64,000 nucleotides of DNA from Paracentrotus lividus (taxonomy: Eukaryota; Echinodermata; Echinoidea; Camarodonta; Echinidae): contig CALNVZ010000649.1 in the NCBI GenBank assembly GCA_940671915.1, positions 7,875,791 through 7,939,790 of the forward strand, in the 5' to 3' direction. The notes below the pieces were generated by a model. That model ran no database searches and was not told where the DNA came from. It was given only the letters and a program-made list of their open reading frames with translations. Below are positions 50,901-61,355 of this stretch, one piece after another; the first letter of the stretch is position 1; each line of letters begins with the position of its first letter. The translations under genes were made by a program, and so were the position numbers.

Positions 50901-53900
50901 TTATGCTATGGGAGGTAGAACCCATATGGGCAATTCCATGAAAATCCGGACACGGGTGCCGGAAATTCAAAAAGATATTTGGTTAAAATCATTTTGATTT
51001 TCAAAATATACATGAATTGAAGTTTTAAGAATCAATAAAAAATTTCCCGATGGCGGCCATTTTCACTTTCTTATAATATGCTGAAGTATTCCAATATTTT
51101 TGGGGTATAGAAAAGGTATATTAACAAGAAACTCATTTTCATTTTCTCAACTAAATCGTTTCTGTTCCCGATAATCTTTCACATGGATAAAGTTGTTAGA
51201 GAGACACTTTGTCAAACTGTATTTAATAAAAATTGGTTCAATTGTGACTTTGGTCAACAAACTTAGATTTAATCAACCCTCATTTGGAATGTAACGTCAG
51301 TTACCGAAAACATGAACTTGTGAATTTTTTTCCACAACGAAGACAGTATCAAATATGCCAATTAAGATTTCTAATGTATGACTGCATCTCATTATTATCA
51401 ATAGCAAAGCTATGGATATTCAACATACAATCAAGTCAAAATTGACAACCAATTTGTGTAACGTCAGTTACCATGACCTAGTGTAACGTCAGTTACCATG
51501 ATGCCATTATCGTTTCATAGAAAACAATTATAATTTGGACTCCTGTATGCATCTAAACTCATTACCACTACTTAAACTAACCATTTAGCAATAAAAAAAA
51601 GACTGCCAGTGCCAATGGTAACTTCTTCTTTTAATGATTTAAGAGTTTGGAAACCCATGCAGAGTACATGAACATATACATGTAAGACCCTCCAAATCTG
51701 CTTTAGATTTTCAGTTGATTATCTTTTGGTGTGATCAAGGTTCCATTGCTATATATTCTGAATTTGGAATATGAGCCTATAATTTTAAATGTTCTGATTA
51801 TCTAAATAAAATCAGTTGTATTTAAAAAAATTCTCTGTAAAAAATTATAAATAAATTTAAAAAAAAAGAAGAAAAAAAGAAAGAAAGTATGATCATAGCA
51901 CCAATGTCTGTGCACCTCCATAGATGTACGCAATTTTGTGGTAGAACAAAGCATAGAACAACATTTACTTTAACAGGATTTCATTTTGATGCCAAAGACG
52001 AACAGTAATTTTCAACAATTTCATTACCTAGCTTTGACATTCTGCATTTTAAGACTGCGGATGAGTTAAATGGAAATTACTTTTGCAGTTATAAGTTTGA
52101 ATTGAGGAAGAAACTGTTTAAAAAGTGATTTTAAAAATCAATTCATCTAAGAATTGCTGTGTGCTGTGAGGATTTAGAATCATCAAATTATAATAAAGGC
52201 CCCTAATTATGCTAAGATTCACATACACTACACACAAAAATACATGTGTGGACATCCTACGTGTATTAATCAATCAAAATACTATTTTAGAGTTTCTTAT
52301 ATCTTAATACTAACATATTCCAATATTTACAATGTATGTGATGAAATTCAGTTTTTAAAGTAGTGAGAAATAAAATTTTCAAACTATTCTGTACAAACTC
52401 AATAGGAAATACATGTGTAAAACTGTCCTGTTCATAGTAGAGTTTTAACTGAATACGAGGAAAATTATTAGATTACTTCTTATTTTGCCAATCTGTTGCC
52501 TAGAACTAAGGTATGATATCATATCAAACACATAATTCTCAGAAGCCCCGAACACAAAATATTTTGATAAAATTCAAAATTGAGATTTTACATGTGTAAA
52601 GTCTATGGAAATGTAAGGGTAACGTCAGTTACGTAACGTCAGTTACCGACATGTCTTCACAAAAGTTTCCCCAGCATAAACAAAAATTATTAAAATCTCT
52701 CCTTATTTTGCAAATCTGTTCATTAGGACCTAGGTATGATGTCATATAAGACTTATCATTACAACACGTCATGGCCACATGAGATATTGAGATTCGATCA
52801 AACACCATGATTTTGCATGTCCGTTTTCTGTAACGTCAGTTCCCGACACATTTTTGCTTGGCGTTTCAATGGAAATAATGTTTGGGTGGAATTTTTAGAT
52901 ACAACTCTCTCCTTTACATTTACTTATTTAGGTATATTAATTTGAAGACCCATGTATTCTTATTATATGTAACTACGGTACAAATAATGTGGAAAATTCT
53001 GGTTGTGTGTAACGTCAGTTACCGTGGAATTGCCCATATGAGTCTAACATATACATATCAAAACATTTCATTAATCCTGTCTCAATATTTTTATTTAGGG
53101 GGCTCAAACCTGAAAAATATGAAAAGTGGCGCCTAACCGTGAAACAGGCCATAGATCATTTATTTTATCTTTGATTGATACCATCCACTTTTATCTGCCA
53201 AATGTTATCTCCGCAAAGATAAAAGACTCACTATTTTTCTTGTTTTCTTTTCTTGATTTTGATTCTCTTTAAACTTAAAAAAACTTTGTACTGAATTGAA
53301 CCGTGTATTTGTCTTATTTCTAATCAGGACACACTGCATCTGCCGTCAGCCCAGCGCATTGTCCTCCTGCCAGATATCCCTTGGGGGCGCTATTTAGGTC
53401 ATGCCGATAGTAAGGAGCTGATCGTAGGTTTGTCACATCAGACTCGAGCCAGCTTGAAACAAAAAGGTATTGAAAGTTCTAGCTCTAAAATTTGATGTAG
53501 TACCCTGATATATTTATTACAATTTCTTTTAATGTGGAGAAAAAAAAACTGAACTTCTGTAAAAACTTCTGTTCGACATTAATAAGTGTATTGATGCTTT
53601 TAAAAATGATGGATATTAATTATTTACCACCTACACCTTCACGAGCATAATGATTATCACTGACAAATTTAAATATATTCCTGTTGTAGTTCATGTACAT
53701 TATATCATGAATAGCAGCATAAAGGAAAATTATAATATAAATTTCTAAATTGAAAACGCAAAGAGACATTAAAAATCAATATTTTGAGTAACAATTAACA
53801 ATTTTTTGAGGAGTTTCTTCATTCACGTTACATTTATGTTAAAGATGTCAGAAACCCTTATAAGTGAAAAAAAAAAAATTATTGCCAACTTGAGGTTAGA

Positions 53901-56900
53901 TGTTCTGTTTCTCTATATTTATGCCATGATGAATATCATTGATTCTGTCCTGTCATTTGAAGATTCTGCAGAGGTACAAGTTGAAGACCCTGGTGCTGGC
54001 ACAAGCATATCATCAGGAATAAAAGATGAACAATTCATGGACGAAGAAGAGAAGGTATCGTAATACAGATTAGAACTTTTGTAAAGTACACCTTTCCAGT
54101 TAGAAACTGTAGGTTAAAAAATACTTCTACTACCAGAGTCATCAGATTTATAGATTATTCCACAAATACAACGCACGTTCTCAACGAAAATGAATCTGGT
54201 TACTTTTATCTTTCTACCTGTTTATACATGTAGATATTTGTCTTTCTAAATACTTCTGTGTCTTTTTGTACCCCCACAATACAAGGTGGTTCCAGAGACA
54301 TCATAATTTTGTGTTATCCATCCATTTTTCCTGCTTTCATGTTGTCATAATATCTCAAGAAATTACATACATTGTATTTATCACTAAATAAATGCAGTCT
54401 TCTCTTATAACGAGCAATTTGTTAGAATGCGTGTGTACTGTATTTTAAAAATTAATCACTTAATCATGGCATCTCACAAAAGATACAGTTCTGTTTTATA
54501 TTTAAATGATTTTTTGCCTTCACAGAAGGTAGTACCAGAGGCATCATGGTTTTAAGTTGTCTGTCCGTACATGTATATCGCTTCACCTTTATCGCGATAT
54601 CTCAAAAACCACTTAAGTTAAGATATCAACTTGAACTTGAAGTTGGCATGTATTACCATAGGAAGACAATCTGTTTAGATTTTGGGCTATATACAAGTAG
54701 GTCAAAGAAAAATGTCGCAGGTTAATTTAAATAACTACATGTATTAACACTTGGTTAATAACCACAAAATTTCAAACCTGATGAGATCACAGTCATTATC
54801 ATAATATAACTTAGACTTTGATCTGATTGGGTCTTTGCAGTAATGAGGTCAAAGATCACAGGTCAAAGAGGTCAATGTTTGGAATTATTGGTTCTAAGGG
54901 CAGGGACATTTGTCTTGTTCTTACTTTTTTTTTCAGAATAAGAGTGTGATCCGTGGTCGTGTGTGGGATGATTCCAAACCAGATACATTCAATCGCCTGT
55001 GGACAGTGGGAGAACAGGTATGATTTTAAGGCATTAACTCTTTAGCACTTAAATCCCCTAAGACCGCCCATCAGCTTACTCACTTTCCTGCCCCAACCGC
55101 CCGTTTTATGCACGTTATAGTCGTGATAATATCAAAAATACATTATCAAACATGCCCATAATTGTTTTGCATTACCCATGGGATGTGTGCTGTCCGATTC
55201 TGCACAAAAAATGTATGTTTTACAAGTATTTCTGACTGAAACACCATGATGCAAACATAGTAAAACCCTTTTTGTTAGGGAGTAAGGTGGCATTTTCACG
55301 CAGCCTCTAGCTGCCAAAGGGTTAATGTGTGTCTATTAGTGAAAACTGTACAAATCTTCTGAAATTAATTGAAATGTACAACTCTTGTTTCTTTAAAGGC
55401 TCTTCATCCAATTGTAGCAAATGGTTGTATTGTTTCTAATCCTTCTTGCTACATGTATCAATTATAACAATGATCAGAATTGCCCAAATACACAAATTAA
55501 ATTTTGCAATATACAACGTCATTTGTAATTATGCAAATGCGAAGGGGAAATAGAAATCTCTGCATCATTTGCAAATTAGCAATTTCTTCATTATCTTCTG
55601 TAATTTCCATCTATTATTTTTTCCCTGAATGTGATAAGTACATGTACAGTCTGTGTCAAATAAAATTGTACAGTTGGAAAACATTTTTTTAAGTATGAAA
55701 ATTAATCACATTCTAAAAGTGTTTGATATTTCCATAAAGTAGGAAAATCAGGCTTTCTTCTGCAATTTTTTTCATCCCATTTCGATTTGGTGCAGTAGAT
55801 CTTAAGATATGACCATTTCTCTATAATCAAGAAAAAATGTACTTTGCGCATGCCTCTCTATGGGTTTCGCACATAATAGCCATGAATTCAGCGCACCGAG
55901 ACAATACATGTAGATGCTTGTAACTTTGATTAGCTCATCGCCGCAGAAAATTTAGCATAACTTTTGTTTTACAAAAGCAAATTATACAAAACAAAGTGCA
56001 TCAGCGAGAAGAATCTTTTGGCTTTAAGTTGGTAACACATTCACACATCAACTGAGAAGAATTCATACCTAAATAATTTTTTCCCAACTGTACCATTTTT
56101 TTTACACAGATTGTATGTGTACAATAAGTGAAATGAAGATATAATGGGTACCAACTTGATGCAGAGAAGCTGAGTGATTGTAATAGACCTGTGAAAATTT
56201 CTTAGACATGGACTAAAAGATGTTTTTGGTTGTTTTGGAAACAGAAACGCCTAGAGGATCTCCTGATCAAGTACCCATCTGAAGAAGTAGAAGCGAGAAG
56301 ATGGGAGAAGATTGCTAAAGATCTGGGAAACAGAACACGCCATCAGGTAGGTCACTCCCATTCAGGACCAAGCAAATTTGCCTAATTTCCATTTTAGGCA
56401 AGAAAATCTGAAAAAAATGACTTTTTATAATTTCAGATTAAGATTAAAGTTAATAAATATGATGAAAATGATTACCTAAACTTGTCTATGTTTTGTTGGA
56501 GAAATGTTGCCTCATAGAGTAAAAATATGCAATTCAACAATGAATTTGCCAAAATCTTTGGGGGTACTCCTTTGCCCACTCCCCCCCCCCCCCCCCCCTC
56601 CTCAAGTTATGCATCCCAAAAAGTTCTCATTAGGGTTTAATCATGCTGTCATAATTATGATAATATACATTGTAAATAATTATTTATCATCATTCTTACC
56701 AAAAAAAAAAAAAAAAAAACTTCTTTAATTCTTGCACATATGATTAATTTGGGGTTAGGGATACATGTACTTATCCATTCACCTGTTCCCCACACTTAAA
56801 TTTTTAAATGTATACTGTTTGTGTGTTTATTTTTTATTTATGCTTGTAACATCTTCTGATTATTGTCTTTTAAATGTCACATTGTTACATGGATATGTTT

Positions 56901-59900
56901 TTTTAATGATTGAGTAAATAATGAATTAACTATGAACTCTGAACAAAGATTTATAAAAAACAATTACAATCTTTTTCTTTTACAAGTTTTTATGATTGAC
57001 TAATACCTTCATGCAGGTTGCCAGTAGAGTACAGAAGTTTTTCATCAAGCTAGGCAAAGCTGGATTGCCCATTCCTGGTCGAGTTCCTAACATGGCTTCA
57101 TATACAGCAAAGAGAGTAAGTAAATGTACATTAAGTTTATCACCAGAGGCATCTGAAGCCTGGGCAGAAAGAAAGGATTGGAGGGGCAAACCATTGTGTG
57201 TTAACAATGGCTTGCCCCTCCAATGCTTTGTATTCCCAGAGCGTTCTGACGCATCTGTATCTCACTGAGCGGAAAATGCTTGTGAGCATTGCATCTTAGC
57301 ATAATTCCATATGTAGAGAGAGACTAGCCAGTTCCATGAAGAGGAGGTATCAATAGACATTTTCTTTTTGTTGTAATAATTAAATATGCTCGCCTTGCAA
57401 AGTAGTACAAAAGAAAATACACCATGTTCATACCTACTGTTCATGCAGTTGGCGAGATTCTCTCTATGTATGGCAATGTGCTCAATCGCAACATTTGTAA
57501 GCATCAGTGAGATACACCCCTAAAACATATACAAACTGGGCTTATCAGAATAAAGCAAACCCTATGTCAATACCTTATAATACTTCCATTGAAATTCTCA
57601 TTAGTCAAATTGCTTGAATATGTGCATTTTGTCCATGCTGATTGACAATATTATCAGATTTTCATGTATCAACTTTGATATAAATGCCATAGAAATTAAT
57701 TACAAAAAGATGAATAAATAAATAAATTGCCAAAGATGTCATTTCTAGGAGCAACAAGAAGCATTTCAGCAACTCTTTCTAGACAAGAAATCTCCATTAA
57801 AAAACAACCAAACTGAACCAATTGCTTGTTTGCAAATTAATCTTGGGAATGTCCTTTTGTGATTCGTGACAATCAAACACAACTATCGGTGGGTCCAGGA
57901 TTTGTAAACCCTTTTTCCATTCTCTCTATCTCTCTCTTTGTCTTTTTTTTTTCACTCTTTCTTTCTCTCTATCTGTGTCTTTTTCCCCTCCCACTCCACT
58001 GTGTATTTGCTATCCCTGTCTCCATCGCCATCTCTTTCTTTTTTCTGCACAGCCAAATCAGCGCCGATTTGTGAACCCTTACAACAGGCTGACAATGGCG
58101 CCCTCTACATTCCTTCAGTCAATTCGAGCACCTGTTCTCATGAACGAAGACGACGATGCATTCGACTTTGAGATGGACTATGATGCAGATTCCATAATGG
58201 TATGGTTCGAGACAAAAGTTTAAATTGCAGATTGCAGAATGTTATTGTATTGGATCTGTACATTATTGAACGAATTTTAGTAATATGCATATTTTATTTG
58301 AATAAATTAACAAGATATTTTGCAAATAAACAGTATTTTATTATTTGAATGAATTAGATACATTAACCATTTGAATAGTAACCCCAAAACACGAAACAAA
58401 AATTGTAACCCAAACTGAATGCTCGATGAATTATATATATTTTAACAAAAAATAAGTATATTTCACTAATTTATTAACAGTAATCCATTTCTATAAGGCC
58501 AGATTATATCTTTTTTGGTGGAATTTTAGGTAAGGTATTACATATACATGTAGGTAGTACAACCTTCCCCAAGTTAAATCTGTTGGGATGTAGAAAAGAA
58601 AATGAAAAAATTTGACTTATGAAGGGTTTAAAACAAAATAAAGAGAAGATTACTTGAAAGCCTGTTGACTTAATATGCAAGTTCGACTTTGGCAAGGTTG
58701 ACTGTCGTAGCTTTCTTGAATTAAAAAAAATGCGTGTCTGATTTGGTGTTATTTTTTCCCTTCCATTTCAAGGAGGAAGATGATATTCCTGGTGAGCTGA
58801 AGGATTGTGAGGAGTACAAGGAGTTAGTGAGACTCAAGAAGTTAAGAAACATCACCCTAAAACAACAGGTAAGTAGTGATAAGCTATTGATACATGTACC
58901 CCGATGGTAGAGCCCTTTTGCATATGACGTCAGAATCTCATAGCGCCCTCCCTCAAAGGATATAGGAATGCGTCAGAGATGCGCTAGCTGCCGATCACAA
59001 ATAATGAATAGTGAAGACATACATGTCTTCACTGAGATTGAACCTGAAGTTGAATTGGAACGTTGAGCCAGCCTTTGGGAAGTTCCCTTGTAATATTCCT
59101 GTAGCCCTCTTTAATCCTGTAATATTATTTTTTTAACAGACGGACATGAGCCATGTTGGCTTCAGCTGCGATGGTTGTGGTATTGCTCCTATAGTTGGCG
59201 TTAGGTGGCACTGTGTGAACTGCCCCATGGACATCTCGACAGACCTATGCCAAAGCTGTGTGAATGAGTAAGTGTTTCAATGCCTGTTCATACTACTGTA
59301 TAATGATGATGAAGTTTCTTGTGTGGTACTACATGTATCTGATATTGTTGATTCTAATTCAATTGATTCCATTTTGACTAGAGCAATAGCTTGTTGTATG
59401 ATTTTTTTTTTTAAACTACTGTATACCCTTTTTTTAAAGCGCTTAGAAACTTTTGTATTAAGCGATATGTAAATGTAATTTATTAGTATTATTATTATCA
59501 GCTCTCTCGTTTTATATCAGTTCTATTTTATCGAGTTTTCATTGTATAGATAGGTGCAAAGTGAATCACCACTCCCCTAAAAAAACATTAGAAATAGAAT
59601 ACATGTAGATCTCAAACATCAAAGATGAAATAATATTGATATTGTATGACACATGAAATCTACGGAGATGCCACTTTTCAGGAAATTTCCTGAATTCAGG
59701 AAATCATTTACTCCAAATTTTTGCGTTTTCAATTTTATTTTTAACCATTTTTACCCAAATTTACATGTTTTTTCAGGACTTTTGAATTGTGCTGAGTGGC
59801 AACTCTGAATGTAAAAAATATATGTTGATATCTTCTATTGGAGTGCCTTCTAATGAAACGATTCCCCTTCACCCCCCCCCCTTTGCAGTGATTTTCAGTC

Positions 59901-60045
59901 TGAGGTCCACCGTTCTTCCCATGAAATGGACCCTGTTCACATTGGCCAATCAGCAAGCTTCGTTGACTCTGACTACACCAGCTTTACAGGGACGTCCGGT
60001 GACTACAACTATCTAGATCCTAATTACAGTCCGGCTGTTGTTTGA
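46183..60045 (+). CDS. ZZZ3: ZZZ3, Myb/SANT and ZZ zinc-finger subunit of ATAC
   Basis: Eleven + strand coding exons, about 987 residues; human ZZZ3 has about 903. Order: a long, Lys/Ser/Glu-rich, probably disordered N-terminus; the ESDHxALKxNKxY segment and EAQRxQAVxDL coiled region; a RGRxxDDxKPxTFNxLWT lead into a Myb/SANT domain; VASRVQKxFIKLxKAGxPxPGR; and a C-terminal ZZ finger followed by YNYLDPNY. All are recognised from human ZZZ3. In vertebrates ZZZ3 is a nuclear subunit of the ATAC histone acetyltransferase whose ZZ finger reads the histone H3 tail; the same role is inferred. All splice phases are compatible and no disruption is seen. Introns host several transposons, one of 4.1 kb. 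Confidence 0.93.
48060..48650 (+). repeat. TTTGACTTTGTCTTTCACTT minisatellite
   Basis: Nearly 600 bases of degenerate 12-18-bp pyrimidine-rich units fill the second half of ZZZ3 intron 1. They run directly into the CCAG acceptor of the next exon, so the repeat doubles as an oversized polypyrimidine tract. Open frames in it are low-complexity artefacts. Confidence 0.8.
48655..48793 (+). CDS. ZZZ3: ZZZ3 coding exon 2 (coiled segment)
   Basis: Phase 2 in and 0 out. [20 protein letters not shown] then [19 protein letters not shown] and VHKLQKK align residue by residue with human [20 protein letters not shown] and LQKKADIG. The heptad-like leucines support a coiled coil. Donor is GTTGGT. Confidence 0.93.
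49001..53150. mobile_element. 4.1-kb TIR element with seven GGTGGATGTGAC motifs
   Basis: The inverted ends share GTTTCACGGTTAGGCGCCAC at about 49007 and, inverted, ending at about 53145. Flanks ATCTATA and ATAGAT may extend the inverted repeat, so borders are good to about ten bases. In the left half a motif built as GGTGGATGTGAC, a short gap, then GTGAACGGACA recurs at about 49528, 49716, 49898, 50071, 50266 and 50441, and inverted at 50634. A second TIR element (50927-53036) occupies the right half. No transposase frame is seen. The whole lies in ZZZ3 intron 2. Confidence 0.8.
50927..53036. mobile_element. Nested TA-flanked element with GTAACGTCAGTTACC motifs
   Basis: TA at 50925-50926 and 53037-53038 flanks inverted ends TGGGCAATTCCATG and CGTGGAATTGCCCA. 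GTAACGTCAGTTACC or a one-base variant occurs at 51291, 51458, 51483, 52619, 52633, 52830 and 53009. The last copy sits immediately inside the right TIR. The motif contains a near-palindrome around ACGT. No reading frame for a transposase is present. The element is inserted in the 49001-53150 element and is therefore younger. Confidence 0.8.
53328..53466 (+). CDS. ZZZ3: ZZZ3 coding exon 3
   Basis: Phase 0 in and 1 out. [20 protein letters not shown] aligns with human [20 protein letters not shown]. The rest ([19 protein letters not shown]) is less conserved. Acceptor CTAATCAG follows a short T-rich tract just after the large nested transposons. Confidence 0.88.
53963..54054 (+). CDS. ZZZ3: ZZZ3 coding exon 4 (acidic linker)
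   Basis: Phase 1 in and 0 out, 31 residues: [20 protein letters not shown] then [11 protein letters not shown]. It is poorly conserved and acidic, and corresponds in position to the variable segment before human RGRLCDD. Phases match both neighbours, which supports it. The acceptor TTTGAAG has a weak pyrimidine tract. Confidence 0.7.
54286..54925 (+). repeat. Dispersed repeat, partly duplicated in tandem
   Basis: AAGGTGGTTCCAGAGACATC at 54286 and AAGGTAGTACCAGAGGCATC at 54527 open two related segments. The second continues through ATCTCAAAAACCACTTAAGT to GGTCAAAGAGGTCAATGTTT. It is the same family as 30150-30530. Confidence 0.55.
54937..55017 (+). CDS. ZZZ3: ZZZ3 coding exon 5 (start of Myb/SANT)
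   Basis: 27 codons, phase 0-0. [20 protein letters not shown] aligns with human [20 protein letters not shown]; the Trp of LWTVGEQ is the first conserved Trp of the SANT fold. Confidence 0.95.
55038..55321. mobile_element. CTCTTTAGCAC MITE, copy 2 of 2
   Basis: TTAA at 55034-55037 and 55322-55325 flanks ends CTCTTTAGCACTT and GCTGCCAAAGGG. The interior blocks GTGCTGTCCGATTCTGC and GTTAGGGAGTAAGG match the copy at 25805-26056. The insertion is 21 bases past the donor of ZZZ3 exon 5. Confidence 0.75.
55647..56113. mobile_element. TA-flanked MITE, CAGTCTGTGTC ends
   Basis: TA at 55645-55646 and 56114-56115 flanks 40-base imperfect inverted ends. CAGTCTGTGTCAAATAAAAT is followed by TGTACAGTTGG on the left, and the inverse CCAACTGTACCA and ACACAGATTG is on the right. 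Tc1/mariner-like insertion is inferred. No coding frame. Confidence 0.7.
56245..56346 (+). CDS. ZZZ3: ZZZ3 coding exon 6 (Myb/SANT core)
   Basis: 34 codons, phase 0-0. [20 protein letters not shown] then [13 protein letters not shown] aligns with human [20 protein letters not shown] and KIADELGNRTAKQ. The RRW Trp and the NRT turn before the third helix are conserved. Confidence 0.96.
57017..57115 (+). CDS. ZZZ3: ZZZ3 coding exon 7 (third SANT helix and conserved tail)
   Basis: 33 codons, phase 0-0. [20 protein letters not shown] then GRVPN aligns with human [20 protein letters not shown] and GRTPN. This is the DNA/histone-facing helix of the Myb-like domain and its family-specific extension. 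Donor is AGA|GTAAGT. Confidence 0.96.
57146..57258. mobile_element. ~110-bp palindromic MITE, copy 2 of 2
   Basis: ATTGGAGGGGCAAACCATTG, central GTGTGTTAACAATGG and GCTTGCCCCTCCAATGC form a near-perfect hairpin, with outer GCATCTGAAGC and GACGCATC. Same family as 28968-29065. It starts 30 bases after a ZZZ3 donor site, so a transcript would carry a strong hairpin beside the 5' splice site. Confidence 0.7.
57254..57516. mobile_element. Small TIR element, TGTATCTCACTGA ends
   Basis: TGTATCTCACTGA at about 57255 is inverted as TCAGTGAGATACA near 57515. Inner phrases GTGAGCATTGC and GCAATGTGCTCA also pair loosely. It directly abuts the palindrome before it. No coding content. Confidence 0.5.
58053..58199 (+). 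CDS. ZZZ3: ZZZ3 coding exon 8
   Basis: 49 codons, phase 0-0. [20 protein letters not shown] then LMNEDDDAF aligns with human [20 protein letters not shown] and YMDEDDD. The acidic end is conserved in character. A long TCTCTTT tract precedes the acceptor. Confidence 0.92.
58773..58868 (+). CDS. ZZZ3: ZZZ3 coding exon 9
   Basis: 32 codons, phase 0-0. [20 protein letters not shown] aligns with human [20 protein letters not shown], followed by a basic helix (RNITLKQQ). Donor is CAG|GTAAGT. Confidence 0.93.
59140..59267 (+). CDS. ZZZ3: ZZZ3 coding exon 10 (ZZ finger, cysteines)
   Basis: Phase 0 in and 2 out. [20 protein letters not shown] then [16 protein letters not shown] holds the six cysteines of the ZZ zinc finger (CxxC, CxxC, CxxC) and the GxRWxC core. 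It aligns with human [20 protein letters not shown]. The two zinc-binding His residues are in the next exon. Confidence 0.96.
59420..59510 (+). mobile_element. SINE/LINE tail, copy 2 of 3
   Basis: AAAGCGCTTAGAAAC and TTAAGCGATATGTAAATG run into a TTA trinucleotide tail (TTATTAGTATTATTATTAT). This is the common GCGCTTT...TATAAAT 3' tail with a simple-repeat end. It lies in the last ZZZ3 intron. Confidence 0.5.
59889..60045 (+). CDS. ZZZ3: ZZZ3 coding exon 11 (ZZ finger His pair, C-terminus)
   Basis: It enters in phase 2 and ends at TGA 60043-60045. [13 protein letters not shown] supplies the His residues that complete the ZZ finger. [15 protein letters not shown] matches the human C-terminus [15 protein letters not shown] almost to the end, so the protein is full length. 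No AATAAA is seen in the first few hundred bases after the stop. Confidence 0.95.
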
Positions 60046-60303
60046 TGAATTATAATTTGACAACCATCAAAATTTTTAAAATAGTAACCTGCAGGTAAAA
60101 ACTCCTAATAAGTCACCAGATTTCATCTTTTGGTTTTGTGTGTTTTCTGAAACTAGAGATTCTAAACTTTGCAATGATACCACAACACTTGTAGTTTAAT
60201 GAAGTATAACAAAGTTATATGTCATGTTAAAAGAAGTGCTATCAATGATATCTTATTCAAGAAAATATATTTCTCCCATCACTTTCTCTGTTGTGCTATT
60301 GCA

Positions 60304-60375
60304 AATAATAATAATAGTTAGCTCTTATATAGCGCATTTCATATCTGTTGGCAATACCAATGCGCTTTACATTGG
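60304..60375 (-). mobile_element. SINE/LINE tail, copy 3 of 3
   Basis: ATAATAATAGTTAGCTCTTA and TATAGCGCATTTC, then CCAATGCGCTTTACA, is the reverse-orientation counterpart of the tails at 24760 and 59420. It sits about 260 bases after the ZZZ3 stop and may lie in the 3' untranslated region. Confidence 0.55.
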
Positions 60376-60929
60376 TTTAATCATCATAATATTCCCTTGA
60401 ATAAGCTACATGTATCACCCAGGTCGACTTTCTATACAACAGCATAACTGTTTTCTTAACAATCAAGATACAAAAATTGTCAGCACCACTTCTCTTAATC
60501 ATGTTTACAATTTCGAGATTTGTTTAAATGTTGAGATAAAATTAGCTTAACAGTGACAATGGACACCTATACATGTATTTACCCCCATCTTGATATGGAT
60601 TTATAGTGAATCAGTTTTGCATCCTTCGTTATCTGTTTATTGAACTCTCAAGTCAGTGGATATATAATGCATACAATATATATCCACAATTTTAAAACTG
60701 AAACATGCACTTTTATACCAACTTATTGGTATATTTTATCCTTTTCAAGGCAAATGTGATGAACTAGAAACTTTCCTAAAGTGCGCTTTCTGTTTCGACT
60801 TTTGCCAAAGTTTTATATTTGTCTATTATTTGAATCACATCTAAACAAAGTCGTCAGTTAAGATACCCAGTTTCAATTTGAAGCCAACTTAATATATTCC
60901 TTTGCCAAATTATGATTATCATATGACAT

Positions 60930-61355
60930 TTAAAGGCAATCCTGCACGAGCATCGCTAAGCTAAAACGAGGACTGAAGATGCGATCTGTGTGCAAGCCGC
61001 CATTGTTCCACGAATCATTAGCGAAGAGCATAGCTTAATTTGCATACGGTTTTATGCAAACACACGCCAGCCAATCGCGATCGCGCTGCATTAGCGTACA
61101 AGGGTGTGTGTGTGTGTAGAGCATGCACTGTATCATCAGTGTTCTCGTGCATCCAAACATGCGAGCAGCCGAATCAAAGCCGATAACAAATTGGCTCATG
61201 ACTTCGGCAATCGTTCGGGCGGTCTAGCTTTCGGTTTTTGGACCACTGCGTAAGAGTCGCACATCGTTGGTATGAATGGGCATCTTGCAATGTTCGTTAC
61301 CGCGTACGTATTTTGAACTCCCTCTACACTATGAGGAACGTGCATCTTTAAGAAA
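60930..61355. other. CpG-rich segment with weak inverted ends
   Basis: The ends read TTTAAAGGCAATCCTGCACG and, inverted, TTAAAGATGCACGTTCC, so it may be a MITE of about 0.4 kb. The interior is CpG-rich and contains AATTTGCATACGG and CAGCCAATCGCGATCGCG (octamer-like and CCAAT-like strings). No coding exon is visible. Confidence 0.35.
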
